Of a stretch of DNA of 64,000 nucleotides, positions 36,899 to 45,227 are shown in pieces. Each line of letters opens with the position of its first letter. Position 1 is the stretch's first letter. Location: assembly GCF_013030985.1 (NCBI RefSeq), contig NZ_WPYP01000002.1, positions 1-64,000 on the forward strand, given 5' to 3'. Both the position numbers and the translations under genes were made by a program. The notes under the pieces are model-generated. The model had not been told where the DNA came from. It was given only the letters and a program-made list of their open reading frames with translations, and searched no databases. This DNA comes from Ruegeria arenilitoris (GTDB lineage: Bacteria; Pseudomonadota; Alphaproteobacteria; Rhodobacterales; Rhodobacteraceae).

Positions 36899-37777
36899 AT
36901 GGCTGCCCTGGGTTCTCTGAGCGAATTTCTATCCGCGAAGCATTGCGTGATCCACGTTGCGCTGACGCGCGTGCGCGGGTCCTCTCCGCGCGATGAAGGC
37001 ACTGAAATGTTCGTGGCGCCCGGCGCACTGTGGGGAACCATCGGCGGTGGGCAACTTGAGTATATTGCTATCAACGCCGCACGGGACATGCTGCGCGACG
37101 GCGCGCTGCACCAAGATCTGGATGTGCCCCTTGGCCCTGAAATCGGGCAATGCTGCGGCGGACGGGTCGAGATGAAACTGTCTCGCATGCGCGTGTCGGA
37201 CAAATGGGCCGCAACAGAACGCGCGACCCAACGCGAAGATGCTTTGCCCCATGTGTATGTCATGGGTGCGGGCCACGTTGGACGTGCGCTGGCCAATCAA
37301 CTTCAGCATCTGCCAGTGCGCTGCATCCTCGTCGATACCCGGCCCGAAGAGATTGAGCTTTGCACAGCCAATGTCGAATCCCGGGTCAGCGCACTCCCCG
37401 AAGCCGATATCTGGGGGGCGCCCGCGGGCAGTGCCTTTATCATTCTGACCCATGATCACGGGCTGGATTTCCTGCTCACGTCCGCAGCACTTGAACGTCA
37501 GGACGCCGCTTATGTGGGGATGATCGGTTCCGCCACAAAGCGGGTAAAGCTGAGAAACTGGGCGAACAAACACTGTGACGGACAGTCTATCGAACACTTG
37601 AAATGCCCCATCGGGGCAAGCGGTAGCCGCGACAAGCGGCCCAGCGTCATCGCCGCCTTCGTGGTGGCCGAGGTGATGGCTGAATTGACCTCTGAAACTG
37701 CCGCGACCGCCCCGACCGGGGCAAACCAGGCGCCCTTGCAGGCCCACCATCACGACCGGAAAGGGAGATCGGCCTGA
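36899..37777 (+). CDS. xdhC: Xanthine dehydrogenase accessory protein
   Basis: The 292-residue protein has the XdhC pattern: GSSPRDEGTEMFVAP and a CCGGRVE segment in the N-terminal half, then a Rossmann-like domain with YVMGAGHVGRALANQL. XdhC binds the molybdenum cofactor, aids its sulfuration and inserts it into XdhB. The start lies 3 bp after the xdhB stop, so translation is coupled. The purine permease gene follows 42 bp later. Confidence 0.92.
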   Translation: MAALGSLSEFLSAKHCVIHVALTRVRGSSPRDEGTEMFVAPGALWGTIGGGQLEYIAINAARDMLRDGALHQDLDVPLGPEIGQCCGGRVEMKLSRMRVSDKWAATERATQREDALPHVYVMGAGHVGRALANQLQHLPVRCILVDTRPEEIELCTANVESRVSALPEADIWGAPAGSAFIILTHDHGLDFLLTSAALERQDAAYVGMIGSATKRVKLRNWANKHCDGQSIEHLKCPIGASGSRDKRPSVIAAFVVAEVMAELTSETAATAPTGANQAPLQAHHHDRKGRSA

Positions 37778-37819
37778 CATCTGTCGGGCCATTCCGGCAC
37801 ATCAGAGGAGGAGACCGTC

Positions 37820-39421
37820 ATGGACGGGAGGACCTACGACTACAAGCTGTTTACCCGCAGCGATTTCAGCGCTTTTTGGGCGCTGTTTACCGACAACCTT
37901 GTGAACCTGCTGATCCTGTCAGGAGTTTGCCAGTTCGTGTTCCAGATGCCGGCGGAAATCGTCTTTGGCCGCATCGTTCCCGGGGCGGCCATCGCGATTT
38001 TGGCCGGGGTTGCTGTTTACACATACCTCGCCAAATATGCCGCGAACAAGCAGGGTAAGGATGTAACCGCCTTGCCGTACGGCATCTCGACGCCGGTTAT
38101 GTTCGTCTACCTGTTCGGTGTGATAGGACCCATCTACTGGGCCACAAATGACCCAATGCTGGCATGGCAAGTGGGCATCGGCGCCGGGTTCATGGGCGGC
38201 ATCGTTGCGGCTTTGGGCGCCATCGTGGGGCCATATCTTAAACGGATCACACCACGCGCCGGGATGCTGGGCACGCTTTGCGGCATCGCCTTGGTCTTCA
38301 TTGGCTCCGTGCCGCTGGCCGAAGTTTTCGAAAACCCCATCATCGGCTTCACGTCACTACTGTTCATCCTTTGGGGTCTGATCGGTCGGTTCCGCCTTCC
38401 GGGTAACGTACCAGCCGGTCTTGTTGCGATTGCTGCCGGTACCGTGATTGCTATCATTCTTGGTGAGTCCAAGATCGACGTAAGCGGCATCGGCTTCTAT
38501 CCTCCGATTCCCTATATCGGCGACCTCATCGCTGGCGTGCAGTACCTGTTCGCAAACCCCGAGCTGTTCCTGGTGCTGATCCCCGTGCAAATCTACAACT
38601 TCATCGAAACCATGAACAACGTGGAGTCGGCCGAAGCAGCTGGGGACCACTACCCGGTCGGATTGTGCCAGGTGACGGATGGTGCGGGTACGATGCTGGG
38701 TGCGCTGTTTGGCTCGCCTTTCCCGACAACCGTTTACATCGGTCACCCGGCCTACAAGCGGCTTGATGCGCACGCAGGCTACATCGTCGGTGTGGCTGTT
38801 GTAATCGCTGCGGCAGCTTTCCTCGGCTTCCTGTCATTCCTTGCAGGCCTGATCCCGATTGCTGCCGCCGCACCCGTTCTGGTCTTTGTCTCTGTGAGCC
38901 TGATCACCAATACGGCATGGGCTGTGAAGCCGATGCACATGGCTGCCGTGTCCTTTGCGATCCTGCCCCACATCTCGGCCTTCCTGATGGTCAAATGGGG
39001 ATCATTGATGAATGCGCTGCGCAGCACCGGTGTCGAAGGTTTGCCCGCGCTGGGTGACGAAGGCCTGACTGCGGCCCTTCTGATGGAAGGCGCCCATTAC
39101 GAGGGTCATCTTGCCCTGAGCCAGGGTGCGATCATTACCGGTCTGATCTGGGGTGCCATTGTGGCTGATGTGATCGACGGACGCTTTCGGATGGCAGGGT
39201 TGTTTGCTGCGGCAGGCGGGCTGATGTCGTCCGTCGGGATCATTCACTCCTACACGCTGCAGATGCCGCAGTTTGACGGGATCACCGTCGGCTACCTGAT
39301 CATTGGCGCATTCTTGTACCTCTACCCGATATTCGCACCCAAAGAGGACCTCGAACATCGCGTTATCGTACCTGACGAGCCCGATCTGATCGACGACGAC
39401 TCGCCTGCACAACAGGCCTGA
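37820..39421 (+). CDS. NCS2-like purine permease, second type
   Basis: This 533-residue membrane protein has about 12-14 hydrophobic segments and features such as KDVTALPYGISTPVMF and FIETMNNVESAEAAGDHYPV, seen in xanthine/uracil/vitamin C permease-like proteins of roseobacterial purine loci. It is clearly different from the UacT-like permease at 25848. Its place between xdhC and guanine deaminase suggests uptake of guanine, hypoxanthine or xanthine. The C-terminal tail is acidic and cytoplasmic. GGAGGAG precedes the ATG. Confidence 0.82.
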   Translation: MDGRTYDYKLFTRSDFSAFWALFTDNLVNLLILSGVCQFVFQMPAEIVFGRIVPGAAIAILAGVAVYTYLAKYAANKQGKDVTALPYGISTPVMFVYLFGVIGPIYWATNDPMLAWQVGIGAGFMGGIVAALGAIVGPYLKRITPRAGMLGTLCGIALVFIGSVPLAEVFENPIIGFTSLLFILWGLIGRFRLPGNVPAGLVAIAAGTVIAIILGESKIDVSGIGFYPPIPYIGDLIAGVQYLFANPELFLVLIPVQIYNFIETMNNVESAEAAGDHYPVGLCQVTDGAGTMLGALFGSPFPTTVYIGHPAYKRLDAHAGYIVGVAVVIAAAAFLGFLSFLAGLIPIAAAAPVLVFVSVSLITNTAWAVKPMHMAAVSFAILPHISAFLMVKWGSLMNALRSTGVEGLPALGDEGLTAALLMEGAHYEGHLALSQGAIITGLIWGAIVADVIDGRFRMAGLFAAAGGLMSSVGIIHSYTLQMPQFDGITVGYLIIGAFLYLYPIFAPKEDLEHRVIVPDEPDLIDDDSPAQQA

Positions 39422-39429
39422 CCCATAGC

Positions 39430-39451
39430 GGGGCAGTCGCATGACTGCCCC
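39430..39451 (+). other. Strong hairpin between permease gene and guaD
   Basis: A perfect 9-bp stem, GGGGCAGTC / GACTGCCCC, closes on GCAT eight bases after the permease stop. No T-run follows, so full termination is unlikely; mRNA protection or partial attenuation before guaD is more probable. Confidence 0.5.
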
Positions 39452-39485
39452 CTACCCATCCCCTACCCTATGAACGAGACCATTC

Positions 39486-40823
39486 ATGACACAGAGATTG
39501 CTGCGCGGTCGTCTACTGACCTTTCATCGCGAACCCGAGAGCGGTGAAGATTCCGGCGCGTATACTTATCTTGAGGACGGCGCCCTGCTGATCCAGGACG
39601 GGATCATCCAGAATGCCGGCCCGTTCGCCGAGATCAGCGTAAAAGCCGGGGAAGTGCCGGTGACAGACCATCGTCCGCACCTGATGATGGCCGGTTTCAT
39701 CGACACGCATATTCACTTCCCGCAAGTGCAAGTGATCGCCTCGTGGGGCGCGCAGCTTTTGGACTGGCTGAACAACTACACCTTCCCGGAAGAGACCCGC
39801 TTCGCTTCGGACGAACATAGCGCCCTCATGGCGCGGGCATTCTTCGATCAGCTCGTTACCCACGGCACCACGACCGCCGTGGCCTATTGCTCGGTCCACA
39901 GGACATCGGCGGACGCTTTCTTTACCGAAGCAACCAGACGAAACATGCGCATGCTTGGCGGCAAAGTCCTGATGGATCGCAATGCGCCAGAGGGCCTGCA
40001 GGACACACCGCAATCCGGATACGATGACACCAACGCCCTGATCGCGGACTGGCACGCGAAGGGTCGCAACGGCTATGTCATCACCCCTCGGTTCGCGATC
40101 ACATCAACGCCGGAACAGATGGCAATGGCACAGGCGCTCGCGCGGGAGCATCCGGACTGCCACATCCAGACGCACCTGTCGGAAAACAAGGATGAGATCG
40201 CCTTTACCAAGCAACTCTACCCACAAGCGCGCGATTATCTGGATGTCTATCAGTCTTACGGCCTGCTGGGACAAAAGACATTGCTGGGTCACTCCATCCA
40301 CCTGGAGTCGCGCGAGATCGACGCGCTTGCCGAAACCGGCGCGCATCCCGTTTTCTGCCCGACCTCGAACCTGTTTCTTGGCAGCGGCCTATTTGACCAT
40401 GGGGGTCTGAGGGCACGCGGTATCGCAAACGGAATTGCAACAGATGTTGGTGCTGGCACCAGTTACTCGATGCTCCAAACTCTCAACGAAGGTTACAAGA
40501 TCCTGCAATTGCAAGGATTGGCCCTGCATCCACTGCAAGCCTTCCATTGGGCAACACATGGAAATGCCTGTGTTCTGGGTCTGGAAGACAAAATCGGCAA
40601 TCTCGATCCCGGAACCGAGGCGGACGTCGTTATCCTGAACGCGCGCAGCACACCAGCCATGGCCCTGCGCATGGATCGCGTCGGTAGCCTAGCAGAGGAA
40701 TTATTTGTTTTGCAGATGATGGGAGACGATCGCGCGATCGAGGAAGTCTACGTCTCAGGATCTCCAAGCAAGTCTACCTCTGACCGGAGTGCTCTGGCCC
40801 ATCTTGCATTGGACCTAACATAA
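39486..40823 (+). CDS. guaD: Guanine deaminase
   Basis: The 445-residue amidohydrolase has the guanine deaminase signature GFIDTHIHFPQ (first metal His pair) and LLDWLNNYTFPEE, then TLLGHSIHLES and the metal Asp in ATDVGAGTSYSM. It turns guanine into xanthine, which feeds XdhABC. It is the last gene of the xdh run. Its stop codon is five bases from the left end of the second IS6-type element, so its original downstream sequence, including any terminator, has been replaced. Confidence 0.94.
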   Translation: MTQRLLRGRLLTFHREPESGEDSGAYTYLEDGALLIQDGIIQNAGPFAEISVKAGEVPVTDHRPHLMMAGFIDTHIHFPQVQVIASWGAQLLDWLNNYTFPEETRFASDEHSALMARAFFDQLVTHGTTTAVAYCSVHRTSADAFFTEATRRNMRMLGGKVLMDRNAPEGLQDTPQSGYDDTNALIADWHAKGRNGYVITPRFAITSTPEQMAMAQALAREHPDCHIQTHLSENKDEIAFTKQLYPQARDYLDVYQSYGLLGQKTLLGHSIHLESREIDALAETGAHPVFCPTSNLFLGSGLFDHGGLRARGIANGIATDVGAGTSYSMLQTLNEGYKILQLQGLALHPLQAFHWATHGNACVLGLEDKIGNLDPGTEADVVILNARSTPAMALRMDRVGSLAEELFVLQMMGDDRAIEEVYVSGSPSKSTSDRSALAHLALDLT

Positions 40824-40828
40824 TTTAG

Positions 40829-41643
40829 GTGCTGTCAGACGAATTCGAACCAGTCTCAGTTTGCCGCGCAAACCGTGAACCTATCCGGAGCAAAGTTGAC
40901 GCCACTCGGCAAGAGCGGCGGTGCGTGTCAGCTTGAAGGTGTGCCGGCTAGTTAGCGATCTTTCCTGGTTGAAATGGTTATAGACGGAGGAGTGGACGGC
41001 AGCGAATGTCTGTAAACTGCGTATGCGCCTGAAACGCTGCATGGCGCGTTCGCGTCGTCGAAACGGGAGGTGCGAATTCTCAACGCGGTTGTTGAGCCAC
41101 CTGCCGGTCTGCTGTTTTTCTGTAGCACCAAGCTTTCTGAGAGCAGCCCGATACGATGCGAAGCGATCCGTGGTGACGGTTTCCGCTTTACCGTGTCGCT
41201 TCATCAATTTCTTTAGGAATTTCAATGCGGAAGCTTTGTTTCGGCGTTTGCTGACAACGGCTTCCAGCACCTCACCTTCGTGATCAACAGCCCGCCAAAG
41301 ATTATGCCGCTTGCCATTCACCTTCACTAAAACCTCGTCCACGTGCCATTTTCATTTGGAGAACGCGCAGCTGCTGAACACGCTTCCGTCTGATCTCAGC
41401 AGCAAACATCGGGCCAAACTAGTTCCACCAATATCGGACAGTTTCGTGGCTCACGTCGATGCCTCGCTCGTGCAGCAGATCTTCGACATTCCGAAGCGAG
41501 AGCGGGAAACGGATGTACAGCATCACCGCAAGGCGGATGATCTCGGGACCGATTTTGAAGTATTTAAAGGAGGCAGGTCTGGTCATGGGCAAAAGCTACG
41601 CAACCGCCCTGCCCCGCTCAACCAAAGTTCTTCTAAAAAGACC
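40829..41643 (-). mobile_element. Decayed IS6-type insertion sequence, copy 2
   Basis: The left inverted repeat at 40829-40846 is identical to that of copy 1, and the first 32 bases match. The right end at 41626-41643 is eroded. At 815 bp it has normal IS6-family length, but the transposase is broken. It lies in the same orientation as copy 1, with 36.6 kb between them. No target duplication is visible. Confidence 0.85.
40881..41586 (-). pseudogene. IS6-family transposase, nonsense and frameshift
   Basis: From ATG 41586 the protein begins MTRPASFKYFKIGPEIIRL, but a TAG interrupts it at 41419-41421 (after RYWWN). The frame then shifts near 41352-41375, where a TGA also occurs. The rest reads WHVDEVLVKVNGKRHN, TTDRFASYRAA and NNRVENSHLPFRRRERAM, so all three DDE residues survive in pieces. 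It cannot make an active enzyme. Confidence 0.88.
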
Positions 41644-41877
41644 CCCTGCTCCACCTTTTAGGGAATTTGCAACATAAGCCTCTGAAAAACATACAGTTCT
41701 GACAGGAGAAATGGTGGAAGTCAGACCCGCTTAGCGAAAATTCCCTGTAAATTGGTGGTTATCAGGCATATCTCGCCCAAAGCGACCCCGCCCTAATGCA
41801 GCACTGAGACTGGGGCCTGATTTTCACCCTGAGTGTACGGTCTGCTCTGTCTCTGATTGAGAACCCACGTGCCAACT

Positions 41878-41937
41878 CGCGGGTATTGCGACGCAATTCC
41901 GGGTCAGAAAACATAATTGAAGTGAGACAGGTATGGG
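41878..41937. repeat. tRNA-Ser 3'-flank repeat, partner of 3553-3617
   Basis: With the first few bases of the tRNA 3' end, this flank resembles 3553-3617 in the same orientation (47 of 65 positions agree, one gap). It contains the hairpin ATTGC-GAC-GCAAT downstream of the tRNA. The two copies enclose both IS6 remnants and everything between them. Confidence 0.55.
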
Positions 41938-42027
41938 TGGCGGGGAGACAGGGATTCGAACCCTGGGAACGCTCTCACGTTCAACGGTTTTCAAGACCGC
42001 CGCATTCGACCACTCTGCCACCTCCCC
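41938..42027 (-). tRNA. tRNA-Ser(UGA)
   Basis: Ninety bases including an encoded CCA. The acceptor stem pairs GGGGAGG with TCTCCCC, the T arm contains GGTTCGAATCC, the anticodon loop is CTTGAAA with anticodon TGA, and there is a long variable arm (GAACGTGAGAGCGTTC) as expected for class II serine tRNAs. The discriminator base is G. Confidence 0.95.
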
Positions 42028-42228
42028 GCGTGGGGCCGGGTCTAAGGCCAAGTTGAAACGGTGGCAAGAGCAAATAGGGAAATCTCGCCGAAGCGCGCGC
42101 AGTGGTCTTTCCATGACACATTGCCCACGTTATGCTTCGCAGGAAAGACCGTAGCAGGCCGGCACGACAGAACCGGTGATCGGCGGCAGGGCTCAGGAAA
42201 TGAGGTCCTTCAGGCAAGGGATGACAAA

Positions 42229-43413
42229 ATGAATCGAGCGAGTGAGACACCCGCAAATCCGCGATCGCTGGCGGCACTTATCGTGGCATTGGCAGTTCTG
42301 GCTGGTTGTGAGGAGGGGTTGTCTCCGGAGGGGGCCTCAAAAGAAGCCCCAAGTGATGACGCCCAGGCCGATGACAAGGTCGAGCTGTTCCCGGATTTTT
42401 CGAACGCCTCAGGTGCATCCGTCGAGGCACCAGACGTGTTCAACGTGGTTGAGGCGGGCCTTTGGGATGGCCGCCCATCCTTGGGCGGTATCTGGGTTGC
42501 CCATCCCGACGTCACCCAACCCGAACGTGTGGTGATCAAGAACACGACCAACAACAAATCCATCACCGGCGCTTTGTTCCGGCGGGAAAGAAGCCAGCCC
42601 GGACCAGCGTTGCAACTGTCCTCAGCAGCGGCTGAGAAGCTGGGCATCCTGGCCGGAGCGCCAACCAAGGTCGAGGTCACCGCCCTGCGGCGCAAACCGG
42701 TCGAAGAAAAAGAACCAGAACCGGAAGAGACCCCGGAAATCGAAACCGCAGAAAACACGCCTGCTGCCGAAGACGCCAAGCCCCAGGACGATGCAGTCGA
42801 TACCGCAGCGGCTGAAACTGAAAAGCCCGCCAAGCGCAAGTGGTGGCAAAAGAAGGAAACGGTTGCCGCAGCTGGCGCAACCGGAGCAGCCGCGGCAGCG
42901 GCAACCGAAACTGCAGCCGAGGCAACGACCGAGGCGGCAGAACAAGTGGTTGAAACAGCCGCCGAGGCAACTCCGACCCCCACCCTTTCGGACCCCGAAA
43001 TCACCGCACCCGAAGAAAAACCCGCCAAACGGAAATGGTGGCAGAAGAAAAAATCCGACACGATCACCGAAACGCCGCTGGACCCCATCGCGGGCGCAGC
43101 CGCAGCCATTGACGCGTCAGAGCCGACCCCGGTCGCCGCAACCGCCGCTGCAACCTCTCAGCAAAAGGCTGCGCGCTCGCTGTCCAAGCCTTATGTTCAA
43201 GTCGGAACCTTCAATGTCGAAGCCAACGCCAAAAGCGCGGTCTCGAAGATCGAACGGAATGGTATGTCCGCCGATATTCGCGAACTCAAGACCGACGACA
43301 AAACTGTCTGGCGCGTGCTGGTTGGCCCGGCAAATACCCGCGCGGAACGCAATGCGATACAGCGCGACGTCAAGGATCTTGGCTTTACCGACGCGTTCAC
43401 CGTCAAAAACTGA
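42229..43413 (+). CDS. SPOR-domain lipoprotein
   Basis: The 394-residue protein starts with a lipoprotein signal (LIVALAVLAGC, lipobox LAGC). A compact N-terminal region (about 50-150) is followed by a long Ala/Glu/Pro/Thr-rich low-complexity linker with two copies of KPAKRKWWQKK (near 42822 and 43018). The SPOR domain is at about 320-394 (YVQVGTFNVEANAKSAVSKI, VWRVLVGPANTRAERNAIQ). SPOR domains bind peptidoglycan lacking stem peptides, as at the septum. ATG 42229 was chosen because it begins the signal peptide; the frame is open upstream. The D-Ala-D-Ala carboxypeptidase gene follows 17 bp later, which supports a cell-wall role. Confidence 0.85.
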   Translation: MNRASETPANPRSLAALIVALAVLAGCEEGLSPEGASKEAPSDDAQADDKVELFPDFSNASGASVEAPDVFNVVEAGLWDGRPSLGGIWVAHPDVTQPERVVIKNTTNNKSITGALFRRERSQPGPALQLSSAAAEKLGILAGAPTKVEVTALRRKPVEEKEPEPEETPEIETAENTPAAEDAKPQDDAVDTAAAETEKPAKRKWWQKKETVAAAGATGAAAAAATETAAEATTEAAEQVVETAAEATPTPTLSDPEITAPEEKPAKRKWWQKKKSDTITETPLDPIAGAAAAIDASEPTPVAATAAATSQQKAARSLSKPYVQVGTFNVEANAKSAVSKIERNGMSADIRELKTDDKTVWRVLVGPANTRAERNAIQRDVKDLGFTDAFTVKN

Positions 43414-43430
43414 AACAAAGGAGGCCCCCT

Positions 43431-44597
43431 GTGCTGTCCTCACTGCGATCATCTGTTTTGACCCTCGGCCTGGCGTTGCTGGCCCTGCCTGCCCATGCTT
43501 TCGACACACAGGCCCGCGCGGCCTATGTGATGGACCAGACAACCGGGACCGTGCTTCTGTCCAAAGAGGCGGATCAGCCGCTTCCGCCGGCGTCGATGTC
43601 CAAACTGATGACGCTCTACGTCGCGTTCGAGGCGCTGCGCGATGGCCGCCTGACGCTGGATGAAACCCTGCCGGTTTCCGAACACGCGATGAGCTATGGC
43701 GGCTCGACCATGTTCCTGAACACACAGGACCGCGTCCGGGTCGAGGACCTATTGCGCGGCATCATCGTTCTGTCGGGGAATGACGCCTGCGTGGTGATCG
43801 CCGAGGCGCTCAGCCCCGATGGGACCGAGGCCGGTTTTGCCCGCTACATGACCCAGCGCGCCAAGCAGATGGGCATGGACCACTCGAACTTCTCGAATTC
43901 CAACGGCTGGCCTGCGGCGGGTCACATGATGTCGGTCCATGATCTCGCCATCCTGGCGGATCGGCTGATTTCCGACTTCCCCGAATACTATCCCCTGTTC
44001 GCCGAGGAAGTGTTTGAATTTGACGGCCGCGCGCCATCGAACAAGCGCAACCGCAACCCGCTGCTGAAACTGGGGATCGGTGCCGACGGCCTGAAAACCG
44101 GCCACACGCAAGAGGCCGGGTATGGCCTTGTTGGCTCCGCCAAGCAGGGGGATCGCCGGGTGATATTCGTTCTCACTGGCCTCGACAGCACCGGCAAGCG
44201 GGCAGAGGAGGCTGAGGCCGTGGTTAACTGGTCGTTTCGAAATTTTGTCGAGAGGACAGTTGCCAACGCGGACACGCCGATAGCCCAGGCCAAGATCTGG
44301 ATGGGGGCGAAGAAGACCGTGGACCTGGTTCCCGAAGAGGATCTGTCCCTGTTGTTTCCGGTGCTGGGCGACAAGAATGTCGAGGCCGAGGTAGTCTATG
44401 ACGGTCCAGTAAATGCCCCTGTTGAAAAGGGTCAACAACTGGCAGAGCTGGTGATCAAACCCGAAGGTCTGCCGGAAATCCGGCGCCCGCTGGTGGCTGC
44501 TGAAAGCATCGCGACCGGAGGGTTCGTGGTCCGCATGATGACTGTGGGCGGGATCGTTCTGACCGATGTGATCGGCAATCCACTGGACGCATTGTGA
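43431..44597 (+). CDS. D-alanyl-D-alanine carboxypeptidase (PBP5/6-like)
   Basis: The 388-residue protein has a signal peptide (to about AHA-23) and the penicillin-binding motifs of class C low-molecular-weight PBPs: SxxK in PASMSKLM, SGN in VLSGNDAC and KTG in GLKTGHT. A PBP5-type C-terminal domain follows. It trims the terminal D-Ala from peptidoglycan stem peptides in the periplasm. The start is GTG with AAAGGAGG six bases before it. Its stop overlaps the GTG start of tmk by 4 bp. Confidence 0.92.
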   Translation: MLSSLRSSVLTLGLALLALPAHAFDTQARAAYVMDQTTGTVLLSKEADQPLPPASMSKLMTLYVAFEALRDGRLTLDETLPVSEHAMSYGGSTMFLNTQDRVRVEDLLRGIIVLSGNDACVVIAEALSPDGTEAGFARYMTQRAKQMGMDHSNFSNSNGWPAAGHMMSVHDLAILADRLISDFPEYYPLFAEEVFEFDGRAPSNKRNRNPLLKLGIGADGLKTGHTQEAGYGLVGSAKQGDRRVIFVLTGLDSTGKRAEEAEAVVNWSFRNFVERTVANADTPIAQAKIWMGAKKTVDLVPEEDLSLLFPVLGDKNVEAEVVYDGPVNAPVEKGQQLAELVIKPEGLPEIRRPLVAAESIATGGFVVRMMTVGGIVLTDVIGNPLDAL

Positions 44598-45217
44598 CGG
44601 GATCCGGGTTGTTTCTGACCTTCGAAGGCATTGACGGATCGGGCAAATCCTCGCAGGCGCGAATGCTTGCGGATCACCTGCGCGATCTGGGCCGTGAAGT
44701 TGTGCTGACGCGCGAGCCCGGTGGCTCGCCCGGGGCCGAGGAGATCCGGCGGCTGGTTCTGGAGGGCGACCCCGACCGCTGGTCGGCCGAAACCGAACTG
44801 CTGCTGTTCACTGCCGCGCGGCGGGACCATCTGGAACGCACCATCGAACCGGCGCTGGCGGCAGGCAAAGTGGTGATCTGCGACCGTTTCGCGGACAGCA
44901 CCCGCATGTATCAGGGTTTGTCACGGGGAAACCTGCGTGGATTGGTTGATCAGTTGCACGCACTCATGATCGGGCGCGAGCCGGACCTGACCCTGCTGAT
45001 CGACATGGACCCCCAAACCGGCCTGACCCGCGCCAAGGGGCGACAAGGCACCGAGGAACGGTTCGAAGATTTCGGCATCGACTTGCAGGAAAAGATGCGC
45101 GCGGGCTTTCTGGCGCTGGCTGCTGAGTTCTCGGACCGTTTCCGCGTCATCGACGGCAACCGGGACATGGACAGCGTTGCACAGGATGTGACAGAAATCG
45201 TTCAGCAAACACTGTGA
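44594..45217 (+). CDS. tmk: Thymidylate kinase
   Basis: The 207-residue kinase has the P-loop FEGIDGSGKSSQ, the DR motif in ICDRFADSTRMYQG and a LID region with RAKGRQGTEERFE. It phosphorylates dTMP to dTDP. The GTG start overlaps the carboxypeptidase stop (GTGA). The order tmk-holB-tatD-MBL hydrolase is a common bacterial replication/processing cluster. Confidence 0.95.
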   Translation: MTGSGLFLTFEGIDGSGKSSQARMLADHLRDLGREVVLTREPGGSPGAEEIRRLVLEGDPDRWSAETELLLFTAARRDHLERTIEPALAAGKVVICDRFADSTRMYQGLSRGNLRGLVDQLHALMIGREPDLTLLIDMDPQTGLTRAKGRQGTEERFEDFGIDLQEKMRAGFLALAAEFSDRFRVIDGNRDMDSVAQDVTEIVQQTL

Positions 45218-45227
45218 ACGGCGATAG

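Noticed and set aside
3616..41643. The IS6 pair as an active composite transposon
   Set aside because: Copy 1 lacks the third catalytic residue and copy 2 has a nonsense codon and a frameshift; no target duplications were found. Mobility in trans cannot be excluded, but not self-movement.
42210..43109. A 299-codon Ala/Ser-rich minus-strand frame opposite the SPOR lipoprotein gene
   Set aside because: It is the complement of the low-complexity Ala/Glu linker; there is no independent evidence for a gene.
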